Part shown: piece after piece, positions 25,303-36,553 of the stretch | Numbering within the stretch: position 1 is the stretch's first letter | Layout of the letters: each line of letters begins with the position of its first letter | Assembly: GCA_902805475.1 (NCBI GenBank) | Contig: CADCSX010000006.1 | Location: 1,984,001 to 2,048,000 of the forward strand | Source of the DNA: Entonaema liquescens | Taxonomy: Eukaryota > Ascomycota > Sordariomycetes > Xylariales > Xylariaceae | DNA: 64,000 nucleotides | Direction: 5' to 3' | Notes under the pieces: generated by a model | The model's database searches: none | What the model saw: the letters and a program-made list of their open reading frames with translations, nothing else | Told to the model about the DNA's origin: nothing | Translations under genes and position numbers: made by a program

Positions 25303-28300
25303 ATGGCAATAATCCAGCTTTGGAAGCGAAAGCTTCAGAGACAACTTCAGCAATGGAAGGGCACAGTCAAATCGAATCTCCAGAAGAACAATCTCTGGAA
25401 GAGAATGGTCAAGAACACCATATGTACCACTATCAATCTGATTATTGGACTCATTCCGGCGGTGATCGCCGTATACGGCCAGTCAACATATCTCGGTGCT
25501 ATGGCTTCGGTATTTGGACACCCTGGACAGCGATTTGGCCAGATGACTGAAGTCTTGATGCTTATCGTTCTTGGAACCTTCGTTGGGATCGCTTGGGGCA
25601 TCTTTGGCCTATATCTTTCGAGCCTTGTTTATCACACTGATATCCAAGCAGCCTGGGCCATCAGGGCTATCTTCTTTACCTTAGCATTAATTCTGCATGG
25701 CGTCCTACGTTCTTGGGCACCGAGGCTATTTATGTTTGTTTTTTTCTTCCTTCTCATCAACATCACTATCTTAACAAGTGCTACCACATCCGTATCAGCC
25801 GATATCGTTACACATATTGCGTACCCCATACTTACGGCTGTTGGGGTTATCGTACTCGTGAATATTACCATCTTTCCCGAATTCTCGAGTGGGTTTCTAG
25901 GTAGATCTACGATAGAATCCCTTTGTGCCACCGTTGATTCTTTCCAAGAGTCTGGAGATTGGTTTATGTCGGATACTAGAAAGTCGGATAACGCGGATGC
26001 CGAAAAGGAAAGGGAACTCTCAACTACTTTGCGTGCTAGGCTCGTAGCCTTGACTGAGAATAAAGCAAAGTTGAGGGCTCAGCTCGGCAGCTCTAAGAAA
26101 GCTCAAGCAGAGAGCAATTTCGAGTTGGTATATTCTGTCCTTCCTCCACGGTCTCTGAAGCCCATTAGTATGACTTTGATGTCACGTCTCGTTCAAGTAA
26201 CTATCTGTCTTATCAATGCTTGTGAGAGCAAATACGCACTGGCAGGATATAAGCATGAGGAGAACGAACAGGATGCCTCCGGCGAAGACACATCTGACTC
26301 CTCCTCTTCCGAATCAGAATCCGATTCTGACTCTGACAGCGAGTCTGAAAGTGATAGTAGCGATGAAAAGTCGGAGCGTAAGGCAAAAAAGTCACGGAGG
26401 AAGTCCAAATATGCACGGAAACTTGAACTTGTCAAACCAATTCGAGAAATAGAGTCCGGCGATATTGAATTTCTCGAGCATATTCTCAGCCAGATTCGTG
26501 GCCCAGCTAAGAGGCTCCAACATCAAATAAGGGCTGCGCTTCATCTTATAATTTGCGCATTAGCTTATTGCTACGATGTACCAAACCTTCCATCTGGTGC
26601 CCCAACTCCAAAGGGCATCAGTATGGAAGAGATCGATCTTAGAATCAACATGTTTACGGAAGCGTTAACGCAGTTTGACCATGATTCCGCAGCCGCTCTT
26701 GAGCATGCAGCCTCCATACAGTACGGTCGAAAATCACGTGTATGTCCGCGATGGTTCTTTATGGTTCTCAATTCTTTCGAGGCTTATGCTTTCGTATTGA
26801 ACCATTATGAATCTTTCTAAACCTATAACTATTTCGTTCTACACTAACTAACTACCTTTGCATCCATAGAATGATATAACGCCGAAGATGGAAACCCACT
26901 TAATCTCGTCGTTCCTAATTAGCGTACGTCATGCGGCTACGCAGATCAGCGAGATATTGAGGCACTCAAGAGCTCTTGTTGAAAAAAGACAAGCAAGGCA
27001 TGATCGTCGACGACTCTACTGGCCTAAAATAGCCTGGAAGAAGTGGCTTACGAGTGGCGGCGAAAGCGATATAAACGCTCTCCCGGAGAGTGCAAGGAAG
27101 GAGGCAAGAACTGGCCACGGTATTAAGGAAGATACCGGAAGATGTGGCGACGACACGGATGACAGTGAAGAACAATTACTCAGGCGTACTAAGGATGAAG
27201 AAACTGGCCACGCCATTTCGAAGCAACCTACTGTTCCTGAAAAAGGCAAGATACCGATGCGTAAAGGCCCCCAAAAGTCAGAAACAAACAGAATCATGTG
27301 GCTTCGCGGATTGGCTGCCGATACTGTTGAGTTCTTTGCTGATTCTGATGATTTGGCCTTCGCACTTAAAATGTGCGTAGCAGCGTTTATTGTTACGTGG
27401 CCGGCCTTCGTGCCATCGTTAAATGGTAACCCTATCATCTCCAAACGTAGTGAACAGCTAACTAACAATTAAATAGTATGGTATAATTCTGTTCGCGGGT
27501 CTTGGGCATCTCTTCAATTAGTTCTTGTCTTCGAAGTCTCGGTCGGGACGTCTTTTCAGGGGTTCTTCCTCAGGGTTTTTGGGGTTATCTTTGGCTGTGT
27601 TGTCGGCTTCCTTGCTTATGAAATTGGGCAAGGAAACCGAATTGTCGCAGTAGTGGTCCTTGTGTTTGGCATTATACCTTCATCTTATATTCATCTAGGT
27701 ACGCCATATGTTAAAACAGGCATAATTTCTACGGTCAGTATGTCGGTGGTCGGCCTTGGTAAGTCATTCTTTCAACGTCACATTCTAGCCAGTCCATAAC
27801 CCTAACAAGCTATTAGCAACAATATTCCAGCCAGTCGGAGAACATACATGGGAGATATTCGTTAAGCGAATGGTATGCTTCCTTATCGGCGGGACGATTG
27901 CGCTCCTCGTCGAGATGTTCCTTTTCCCCGTCCGAGCTCGAGACAGGCTCGTCGAGTCCCTAGCTTCGAGCATCCAACAAATCTCGCAGATGGAAGCATC
28001 GATAGCAGTAGGCATCGATTCACCTCGGAATATCGATATCAAATCCAGTGCGCTCAATGAGAACTTTAAGGACGCCAAGGAAAAGGCCGAACAGGCCCTT
28101 GCTGCGGCTCGCACTTTCTTGCCGTTTTGTCTGACGGAGCCGAGGATTAAGGGCAGCTTTAACGGACAAGCATTAATCTACGGGGAGATGATTTATGTGC
28201 TGTTTCAGATAATCGACCGCATGGATAATATGCTGCATATCCGAAAAGCCTATGGGAGCAGCGTACTGGAGGAGCTAAACACAGAGGTCTTATCCTACCG

Positions 28301-29251
28301 TCGTAACGTAGCAGCCAGTATAATGCTCACGCTCTTCGCCGTTCACGAAGCCCTAACGACCCGGCTGCCTCTCCCACAATTCCTCCCGTCTAGTCGTGTG
28401 GCACAGTTACGATACATCAGTCGAGTTCGAGAACTCTTACTTGAGCGCAATACTAGATCGGCCTATAACTCTGGTGTTCAGACTCCAGTCAGTCCAGCTA
28501 GTGGATCTGTCCCTCTTCAAGTGCAGGCGCACGTCTTGAAATCGATGACTCGGCAAAGCTTTAGCCTGGAACGCCAGCTCTGCCGGTGTTAGTAAGTAGT
28601 CCTCCAAAATCGCCGTTGTCCTGTTTTCTTATTGTCCCATGCGCCAAATCACCCAACCTTCCAATAAATATGTGAAGTTTTTAACTTGGATACTAATCGC
28701 TTGCTACAGTGGAGATCATTGAGTATCTAGAAGAGCTCGTAGATCTTGCTAAGTTGCTGGTAGGGGTTAACGCATTTCGCAGCGGAATGCTGGAACGCCC
28801 CAAGTTTCACGAATACGTTAAGAAGATCAAGGAGCGAGAGTTGGACCGGAGTACGGCGGCTGCGGCAGCCACGGAAGCTGAGGCACAAGAAGCCCAGAAG
28901 ATTAAGAGCCAGAGTGGCAGCTTTGTGCACAGGAGGCGGGGCTTCACGCTTGGCAAGATGCAGTCTCACAGCGCTGCTATCGGCACAGCTGCGGGAATAG
29001 GCATGGGTGATGGCATTAGATTAAGGCGTCGGTCAAACAGTGTTTGGGGAGGCGGTGGTGGTGACGGCGCTGCGGACGGCGGTCACGGAGGGAATGAAAT
29101 GGTGGAGGATTTGCCGATGAGCTTGCAACGAGTCATGACGAAGCGGATGGAGGGGAGGCAACGCGAGAGATTGGCTAGGCGCAGGAGGGATACGGATGAT
29201 TCTAAGGGGAAACGGCCACTCGTCAGACCGGCGCAAACTTGGGCACTGTAA
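25303..29251 (+). CDS. ArAE_2_N / FUSC / DUF2421 membrane protein, 6 exons, about 1193 aa
   Basis: Large fungal membrane protein of the putative ER transporter / aromatic-acid-exporter-like family (relatives of yeast Bre4). Model: 25303-26793, 26870-27425, 27477-27758, 27817-28500, 28565-28591 and 28710-29251. All phases agree and introns are 51-118 nt. The N-terminal block has about six hydrophobic segments (residues 45-215). A cytosolic loop follows with a strongly acidic Ser/Asp/Glu run (about 327-362) and a basic patch. Then comes a second membrane block (VWYNSVRGSWASLQLVLVFE; GNRIVAVVVLVFGIIPS) of FUSC type and the DUF2421 C-terminal domain, including WNASSAGVMEIIEYLEELVD. The 27-nt fifth exon is inferred: without intron 28501-28564 the frame would be off by one, so an indel is the alternative. 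Transport substrate unknown. Confidence 0.85.
26299..26368 (+). other. Acidic Ser/Asp/Glu-rich coding tract
   Basis: Within exon 1 of the ArAE gene a run of alternating TCx/AGx, GAx codons encodes a repeated (S-D/E)n tract of over 20 residues, followed by lysine/arginine-rich sequence. It is a likely CK2-type phosphorylation tract; this is inference from composition. Confidence 0.7.
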
Positions 29252-29484
29252 CCTCCGTTGGTTATTGGCTACACTGGATAGCGGGGTGTAATCTAAAATT
29301 CGTTATGCAACAATGCCCTCGCTCGTGAATTAATGCTGGATTTTTCAAACATATTATTGTTTATGCCCCCTTTGACCATAGTGTTGCAACTTGCGGGCTG
29401 TCTAATCCATTGGCTCCCACAGAGATGTAAAACAGCAATGATTTGGCTGGTTAATACAGACCACAATTATGTATCCTTTCTAAA

Positions 29485-31624
29485 TTATTCATATACTTGC
29501 CTGATATAGAGACAAGGCCGTAAGCTTCTTTCTGAAAGACTACCTAAGCGCTTACAGGGTCGCGTTAGACATGAGGTATCACTATACTCCTCGTTAGTAT
29601 CCGCCAGCTTGTGGTGTTGGAGACAGTGGATGCCCTGGCGTCCAGGTTGTCCACCAAACTGGGTCCATGAGGAGGAGGGTTGGGAGGAGTGTTGGAAAGG
29701 GGTGGTAGAATTAGAGGATTCCTTACTCTGAAGCCACTGCGGAGTTAAGTATACTCCAATAGGCACATTTCGCAAGCTTATAAAAGCTTCTACAACGATG
29801 TAAAGCCGCGCAGCTGCGAAGATAATTATTAACAACACCGCAAAGGTCCCAAGGAAGACGCGCAGGAGAGCCAATGTAATCCCCGTCCGCTTGAGACCAT
29901 CGGTTATGTTATAAGGTGTTCTGCTAAGGATAATGTCCAAGATCTCTGCGAAAGTCAGTGTCAATGGAAGTAGTCCAATAGTAATGAAGCACGAAATCTT
30001 CCATATCAATTGCTCGGGGGTGGAAGGAAAATGAGAGTTCCATGCTGTTAGGTGAATACCTCCGTACAGTGCTGGGAGCAGGAAGATTGCCAGATTTAGG
30101 AGCGATAGAACTGTTTGTCCAAATATGAGATTGTTGGTAACAATTTTAGGGTTGAGCCAATAGTCATCATTCGACATGTTTGAACCATTTTTGAACATTG
30201 AAGCTTTGCGGCCGGGCCGGCCTCTCGCGGTTAATACATCGTGATAAACCCATTCTGACTTCATTGCAGAAAGGTTGACTTCGTTCATCGCGGAAAACAC
30301 CTTCTGCAGCATTAAGTAATCTCTGAGAGAAACATCCATGCTATCACTTCCATGGGCCGCTAGATTCATATACTGAATTCCAAATGGGATCATGTTTTCT
30401 GGCTGTAGATGGCGTGGAAGAATTTCGTCGCTTAGTTGGCGGACCGGAAGGATATCTTGAGATTGTAGGCGAATAAAGGGAGAATAACGAAACTCAGAAT
30501 CGACGTCTTTTGTTAAAATATTCGGTAGTTCAGCACCATATTCATCCACCAAGGGTACGATTAATGGCGGGTCAGTCCATAACCAGGAATACTGTCTATA
30601 TCCGTCTTCAAATAACAGAAGCATAAGAAAATTATCCTGACGGTCAGAAGAGTTTGAGCGGCTCAGGATATCGGGGCTCAGTACGTCTAGTGGTTTCTGG
30701 ATTACAATATGATGTTACTATCGAGTTCTGATTGATTGGACAACACGTTACTTACCTCGAACCAACATAGGTACAGTATGAAGGCACAAACAACGTGTAC
30801 CATGGTATGAATCTCCAATAGTGTCAACGGCAGGCCATATGCTTTTCTGGCAATGCACTGCGTAACCATCCACGACACCTGTAAAACAACCAATGTCTTC
30901 TTTACTGCGTCTGCTTTGCTTCTGTCATCGATGCTCTCTTGTGGTATGTAAATGAATTCGCCTTCTCTAGCAAGAGCGACGACCGCTTCAGCTGATAGGG
31001 TCTTGACATGTCTTGATCGAGACCAATACTTTTTTTGCTTATCTGGTGGTAGCGACCACGGGTTAGCTGTCCCATCCTCGTTGGCAATGTCGCTGTACGA
31101 GACCTGAAAGCCGCCCATAACAACGAAGAACCCGTAGCGAAGGTTGAAAACCGGGCAGACCTGCTTGTATGTAAGTTCAAAGCCTAGCTAGCGGTTCTCA
31201 GGTGAATTCTGACACTTTCCCCTTTCTTTTCCCTTCCTTCTCTCTCCTGGTTGAGCTCGTTAACGACGCGTCGCGCCTCGAGGTACTGGGCGAATGCCAA
31301 CCAAACCACTATTTCCGGTGCAAAGATGGCAATGATGACCCATTTTGCCTTCTGCCATAAGCGCTGCTTCCAGCCGGAGTTCGTACCTATGTTTAGGTGG
31401 AGAGAGGTGTAAATACATGCGGTAAGAGTTACGATACAACTCCATAGGATGTCGGATGTACTGCGGATACTCTGTGATGAGACCCAAGGAGGCGCAATGA
31501 CCGTCTGTAACGCTGTTAGGTTGTTCTTATGGTCTTCAAGCTCGATGCGTATCACATCAGCGGAATTGTCTGCCGTGGTAATGCCATATCCGTAAAATAG
31601 TATTAGAAGGCCGAAAGATAGCAT
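29485..31624 (-). CDS. Fungal multispan membrane protein, 3 exons, about 675 aa
   Basis: Uncharacterised family common in filamentous ascomycetes. Exons 31214-31624, 30756-31160 and 29485-30696. The second intron (59 nt, GTAAGT..CCAG) restores CWFEKPLDVLSP. The first (53 nt) uses a GTCAGA donor and joins to VFNLRYGFFVVMGGF, so its exact edge is uncertain. The N-terminus resembles a signal peptide (MLSFGLLILFYGYG). Hallmarks are SDILWSCIVTLTACIYTSLH, a helix at KWVIIAIFAPEIVVWLAF, KADAVKKTLVVLQVSWMVTQ and PLTLLEIHTMVHVVCAFILY, then three further hydrophobic segments in the last exon. The C-terminal about 90 residues after GVYLTPQWLQ lack family resemblance. Function unknown. It converges with the ArAE gene. 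Confidence 0.8.
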
Positions 31625-32101
31625 GGTTACGACAATACTCGGCAGGGTATTCGAGAGAGAGACGAAGAATACTCAGACAAGGCTGCGGTTTTCTTTTTCT
31701 TTTCTCTTTTTCCATGTTTTATTTAGTGTCAAGTCATCAACTTCTATAGCTGTACTTGATAGAGGTTACATTATTATATCATATTAGGTCCCCTAAAATC
31801 CCAGCCGCACAGCGTAAAAAGGGTAGTATTTATGCACTAAGCCTGCTAACCGTGTATGTAGCTGCATTGTTGCCCAATGTTTAGGGGTATCTGGGGCTGT
31901 GTGGAAGGAAATGCAATTAACACTCGATAATGCAACGTTTCCATAGAAAATCTAACTTCCTCCACCTATCCATCCACAGAAATATTCCACGTCGAAGTAC
32001 GTGTCTACTCCAAATTCCAGTCACCCATGGGTGAGAAATCACCTAGAACCAATATCTCTTTATAATTGCCGAGCCTTACTTTCCTCGGCATCGGGCATCT
32101 C
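31625..32101. other. Intergenic region
   Basis: Upstream flank of the multispan membrane gene and 3' flank of the orphan gene. Pyrimidine-rich stretch at 31690-31715; no gene seen. Confidence 0.5.
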
Positions 32102-33010
32102 TTAGGCATACACAGCTGGCGGACTTTTGCTATCCGGGCTATTTAGACAGCCTCGTATGGTAGAGATCTTAATCAACACCTCGTGTGAGCACTGGATCGC
32201 CACCTCTGCGCTTCCGTCTTGATCCCGGCCACGGATTTCCACGATATGTCCTACCAAACGGAGAGAAACGAAAGGTTCGTCAGAAGGGGAGAAATCGTGA
32301 TGGGAAACTTTAGGATGGCCCTGTCCATCGTCTGGCTCCGCGAGCCTCTCGTCCGTTGTACCGTCCAGCATCTCAGCGTCGGGCTGTCTGGCATACACCC
32401 ACATGCCCACATCCAGATCAACGAGGCTAGCGTCGAACTGTGCGAGCATGAGCCTGGTACCTCGACGTGATGGGTCTATTGCTTTTCGCGGTAGGACTGT
32501 AAGGTGTCCCTTAATAACTTGGTCGTATCGGGTGCGAGCAAGAATGGCCAGGCCGTACCGCCTATGGAGATCTCTGATCATGATAGGGCCCATGACTACG
32601 TCGTGCATCCGGTACAATGATTCGGGCACGCTCTGGTAGCTCTTTACGTGAATCGCCTTTTTGCTATCTGCTAAGGCATCATTGATGGTGATTAGGGCGT
32701 AGTGAAGCTTCTAACTTGTACGCCAGACATATCCAATGCACGCGCAGTTCTTATCATTTGTGTCGATGTGCGGTTCTACATTTGCCGATACGAACCGATG
32801 CGAAGTAAGCAAGTGTAGTGTGCCAACAGGTCTCTCGACTATACCGCCCGCGGTGAAGGGGTGGCAGCAAACGGTCACTCCCGATGAGGTTTTCTTGTGT
32901 AGGTGGATATGCTGCGGTTTCGTCCAGTCCATATCGCTTTCATATCCCGTTGAGTACACTTTGATAGTCCCTGTGTAGGGGAATGATGCTGGTAAGCTTG
33001 GTCTGGTCAT
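32102..33010 (-). CDS. Orphan hypothetical protein, probably 2 exons, 275 aa
   Basis: Two open segments in the same frame are separated by one TAG at 32711-32713. That TAG is preceded by a pyrimidine-containing TT and works as a splice acceptor. A GTATCG donor at 32791 gives an 81-nt intron (32711-32791), so the two segments join in phase: ..LLTSHRF + KLHYALITIND... Predicted protein: soluble, with an N-terminal Thr/His-rich part and a C-terminal half with IMIRDLHRRYGLAILART and a KGHLTVLPRK motif, then an acidic stretch and EVLIKISTIRGCL. No domain recognised. Alternative: a nonsense-mutated pseudogene. Codon composition looks coding on both sides. Confidence 0.5.
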
Positions 33011-33500
33011 AATTTTTGCTCGTCGAATTATGATAGCAGAGCTGACGGGTCGAAAAAGAAGGAGCTGCTATGGCGAAAGTCTTAGGGTTTATTTATGACG
33101 TTGAATGGCAGATGCTTTCGTGTTTGTTTTGGTAAATATTATTTAACGGTTATCTTGGATGGTGTATGCTCTGGCACACACATTGCCATTCAGGTGGCAT
33201 CTGCTACTTCCGTTGCTAAACATGGTCCTTAAGCACAGGCGGTCAGTTAAGATGTGTAAGATACTTCACAGAATGGATGTCCACAGAGTCAGCACAGTAA
33301 GAGGAATTTACCACAAGCTCAATTCACAGTGAATGCGGAAGCGATTGATGGCATCAATAGCATACGTAGTGTTAACCATTATTATAATCAGCAAAGTCGT
33401 CTATACTCTATGATTTAGATCGGACCGGCACTGGTACTGCACCAATTCTTCATCGATCATACGCGCCTCGTCACGACCACCTACGTACCTAAGTAGATTT
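33011..33500. other. Intergenic region
   Basis: Promoter side of the orphan gene and 3' flank of the phosphoglycerate-mutase-like gene. No gene seen. Confidence 0.5.
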
Positions 33501-34360
33501 CTAAAGCCTTCCCTCATCTTGCTCAATCTCCAGGTCCGTGCTTGTCAGCCCGTAGCCACCTGCAGCTGCGACATCCTCCTTCTGGTATAGGAAGCACTCC
33601 TCGGTATCAACGTACTGCGGGTTGAACTCGAAGATGCGCACCTCAGCGTTCTTCCAAGGGTCTAAGTAGTCAAAGTCAGTATATGCTCAATGAAAGCAAC
33701 TGAGCAAGTCAGTTATATCTCAGGGAAAACACAATAAATCCCATCCTACATACAATCGCTCGGCCCCGTCTGCGGACTAGCCGTAATCCTTCTAAGAATA
33801 TCGCCATGCGCAACAAGCACAATATCCTTCTCGGGCCGATCACGCAAATACCGTCGGACCCAACGAGCGCGCGCCGTCAGCGCCTCCTCGCTCGGGGCCC
33901 AGAAGCCCTCCTTGCTCGTCCAGTCTGGCGTCAGCGGCGAGAGGTCGAAGACGGCGAACTCGGGGTCCGCCTCGAGGACCTCCTTGGCCGAGCCTGTGTC
34001 GCACGGCAGACCGTTGCACTCCTGCGCCTGCGGTAGGAGCACCACGTTTTCAGCCCGCCTAGGCGCTTGACGGCCGGCGCCCAGCCGAGGTACGTGGTCT
34101 GCAGGGTGCGCCTCAGGGGCGACGAGATGACTACTTCGGCCGAGTTTTGCAGGTCCGGGATGAGACGGGCTAGTGACGCGGCCTGTTTCTTGCCAACAGG
34201 TGTGAGGGGTGCGTCGTGGACTTAGTGGTGATGAAGTTTAAAATCAGTTTTCGGACTTGAATGAGTCGTGTAAGGGGCGAGACTCACTGCTGTAGTCTAG
34301 GTCGACGTTGTGCTCGGCCTGAGCGTGACGTGTGAGGATGAGACGGGAATTAGGCGCCAT
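33501..34360 (-). CDS. Histidine phosphatase (phosphoglycerate-mutase-like) protein; frame broken
   Basis: Member of the histidine phosphatase superfamily. Exons 34288-34360, 33754-34220 and 33501-33661, with introns 34221-34287 and 33662-33753 (GTGAGT..TAAG and GTATGT..TTAG). The N-terminus reads LILTRHAQAEHN, carrying the RHG-type catalytic histidine (RHA here), followed by DAPLTPVGKKQAA and SSPLRRTLQT. The C-terminal half has LPQAQECNGLPCDTGS, DIVLVAHGDILRRI with the second catalytic His, and YPWKNAEVRIFEF. Near 34052-34055 the frame shifts between RLGG and ENVVLLPQ. Adding one base gives a 233-codon protein in which the last intron is also in phase, so the gene is probably intact and the sequence short of one base. 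Substrate unknown; fungal relatives are often called GPM-family phosphatases. Confidence 0.82.
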
Positions 34361-34869
34361 GACGTAGTTGATGAGTACTGAGGAAATAATAAAGTAGTAG
34401 GAAATATATGAGAGTTATTTATCCCAACTTCTAATCTATTGCTGTACACAGTAGTGAATGACCGTCTAGTTTATCTATGAAGTCTAAGGGAAAACGGATG
34501 TTAACGGAAACAAGAAGATATTTAAATAATGAAAGAAGGCATGTAGTTGAACGGATGACGCCGCTTTTGCGGGACTTAAAACCGTGGCGGAACTCTGCCG
34601 GTCCATCCAAGATAGATCTCCACTACATTGGCGATGGTGATGCCGGGTACCGTGGCTTCCCCGCCGTTGTCGGCGTAAGCCAAAAAGGGATAGGTAATTA
34701 GGATTCTTAGATATTTCACACGATTAGATTATATATGGACAAGATAATCATGCGCTTTATATTGGTGGACTAGAAGCAATATGATCGATATACTCGTAAA
34801 CTGAATTTGCCGCCAATTTTGTTGAGTAGTAGCGCTGTCACCCCTCACAACAGTATATATCTGGGTGTG
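34361..34869. other. Intergenic region
   Basis: Upstream of the phosphatase gene and downstream of the Spt3 locus. A 74-codon plus-strand ORF here has no coding support. Confidence 0.5.
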
Positions 34870-35091
34870 TTAAAAAGCCGTAAAGATGAGCCGAATACAA
34901 TCGAGCCTCCCGTAACGCCATCCCTCCTGGGTATCCCTTAAAAGGAACTTTTTGTCATCGCTAGTCTTCCATATTCGCCGAAAATGAAACTCATAAGCCC
35001 GTAATCTCTGGTAAATCTTAAAAAGATCCGGGTCAATCCGTAAATGCATATCGCTCTCCTCTTCCTCCTCCCAATTCCTCCATGAAAACAT
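34870..35091 (-). CDS. Small ORF overlapping the Spt3 stop codon (TAATG), 73 aa
   Basis: The ATG shares its A with the TAA stop of Spt3. The predicted peptide has an acidic start (WEEEEESD) and then an aromatic/basic, helix-like sequence (IYQRLRAYEFHFRRIW). No family recognised. Close stop-start overlap would allow reinitiation from the Spt3 mRNA, but this may simply be a 3'UTR ORF. Confidence 0.25.
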   Translation of the reverse strand: MFSWRNWEEEEESDMHLRIDPDLFKIYQRLRAYEFHFRRIWKTSDDKKFLLRDTQEGWRYGRLDCIRLIFTAF

Positions 35092-36056
35092 TAGAACAGC
35101 TTCAGGTTGGTTCGCTGCTGGATGTTTGTCCCGTTCAACATAGCCCGAGATTTCTTTGGTCGAGTCTGTAATCTTCGGAACGCCTCTTGAATGTGACGTG
35201 CCTCGACAGGAATCCTACCCTCGTTGGGTAGATCAAACAGTCCTTGGGTGAGCTTCCGTTTCTTGGTACCCGGGTTATCGCCTCCACTCCGTTCCTTCCA
35301 TAAGTCTTCCTGCTCCTTGATCTTGAGCGCCTCCTCTGTGAGCGTCTGGACCATCTCGAAGGTCAAGAAACCCAAGATATCCACGATATCATCTGAGGGT
35401 TTGCTATCTGTCACAATGCCAAAGCCGGCCCACTCCCTAAATCGTTTGCCTTTTCGGTATGTGAATGATGCCTGTCGATATTCAGACCACGTGACATACT
35501 CCTCCCTCGTCATAGCCTTTGTCCGTTCGTCGGCTTTGCGTAGTCGCTGAAGTGTGATATAGTTCATCTCCTCTTCCTCCTCGTCTTCCTCGTCGTCACG
35601 TTCGGGCACTTCCTGGCTGTAGAACGAAGTAGGTTCCCAAGGAAGCTTAACTTTGGCCTTCTTGTTTTTCTTAGCGGCCTCTTCTACTGCAGGGCCACCT
35701 GGCATAACGGCGCCAGCAGGGTCGTCAGCAACACCCAGATCGGCATCTCCACCTTTGTCGTCAGAATCCTTGGCGCTCTTGCGGACATCCTTCCAAGACA
35801 AGAATGTCCTAAGACGCGACACCTTGGGTGCATCGTCGCGGATTTGAAATATTAGGTCGTTAATAGTAATAGATCGAGAGCCACGGCGCGCAGCCAATTC
35901 AGTACAGCTTCGCAGCATTTCGATGACTTGCTGCCGAACAATCTCCTCAATTATTGTAGTAGTCTCCACAGAAGGTTCCCCGGTCTCACCAGAGACGTAC
36001 ATCATCTGCTGGATCTCCTGCCTATACTTGTGTTGTTTGCTGTTGTTGTCCGCCAT
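35091..36056 (-). CDS. SPT3: SAGA complex subunit Spt3, single exon, 321 aa
   Basis: Spt3 is the SAGA co-activator subunit that helps deliver TBP to promoters; it contains paired histone folds related to TAF13 and TAF11. The sequence begins [19 protein letters not shown], the conserved N-terminus of the TFIID-18 kDa-type fold (about 8-100, with [20 protein letters not shown] and [27 protein letters not shown]). A linker rich in Asp/Glu/Lys follows, then the second fold in [35 protein letters not shown] and [19 protein letters not shown]. Length matches fungal Spt3 (about 320-340 aa). A TTTG microsatellite lies about 160 nt upstream of the start. Confidence 0.95.
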   Translation of the reverse strand: MADNNSKQHKYRQEIQQMMYVSGETGEPSVETTTIIEEIVRQQVIEMLRSCTELAARRGSRSITINDLIFQIRDDAPKVSRLRTFLSWKDVRKSAKDSDDKGGDADLGVADDPAGAVMPGGPAVEEAAKKNKKAKVKLPWEPTSFYSQEVPERDDEEDEEEEEMNYITLQRLRKADERTKAMTREEYVTWSEYRQASFTYRKGKRFREWAGFGIVTDSKPSDDIVDILGFLTFEMVQTLTEEALKIKEQEDLWKERSGGDNPGTKKRKLTQGLFDLPNEGRIPVEARHIQEAFRRLQTRPKKSRAMLNGTNIQQRTNLKLF

Positions 36057-36553
36057 CTTGACTGAAAACGACGCTAAGCAGTCGTATAAGTCGTAAACTT
36101 GGTATGAAATTGATCTTGATGGGCAAATAAAGGGTTGTCAAATAGATAGGATAGTCTGCAATTGATTACAGTTTGATATGTGTTGATGCAAGAGGTGCGG
36201 CTGTATTTGAGGATGAATGTTGTTTGTTTGTTTGTTTGTTTTGTTGTGTAAAGATGAAGTTCTCGGATGCACAATTGATGAGAGCCAAATGTTGGCTTAA
36301 TCTGATAGGCTCCCAAAATTGGTGTTAGCGGCTGTAGTACGGATCCTTACCAAGCCTTGTAGGCCTAGTCGCTAACCTTAAATAATCAAAGCTGAATACA
36401 AATTAGAACTTTAACTCGAGGGAAAGTTATTATCAAGTAACATTATATTTACTACATAGCGGTATTTATTCACTCAAATGTATGAGGCAAGACTATTTTA
36501 AGTACCGAGCTTTAGCTGTTTATCATGATGGCATACTAGTTAACTTAGATTCA
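36057..36553. other. Intergenic region with (TTTG)n tract
   Basis: Promoter of Spt3 and 3' flank of the PPM1 gene. A (TGTT)n tract lies at 36219-36241. No gene seen. Confidence 0.55.
36219..36241. repeat. (TGTT)n microsatellite
   Basis: Five to six tandem TGTT units in the Spt3 promoter. Confidence 0.9.
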
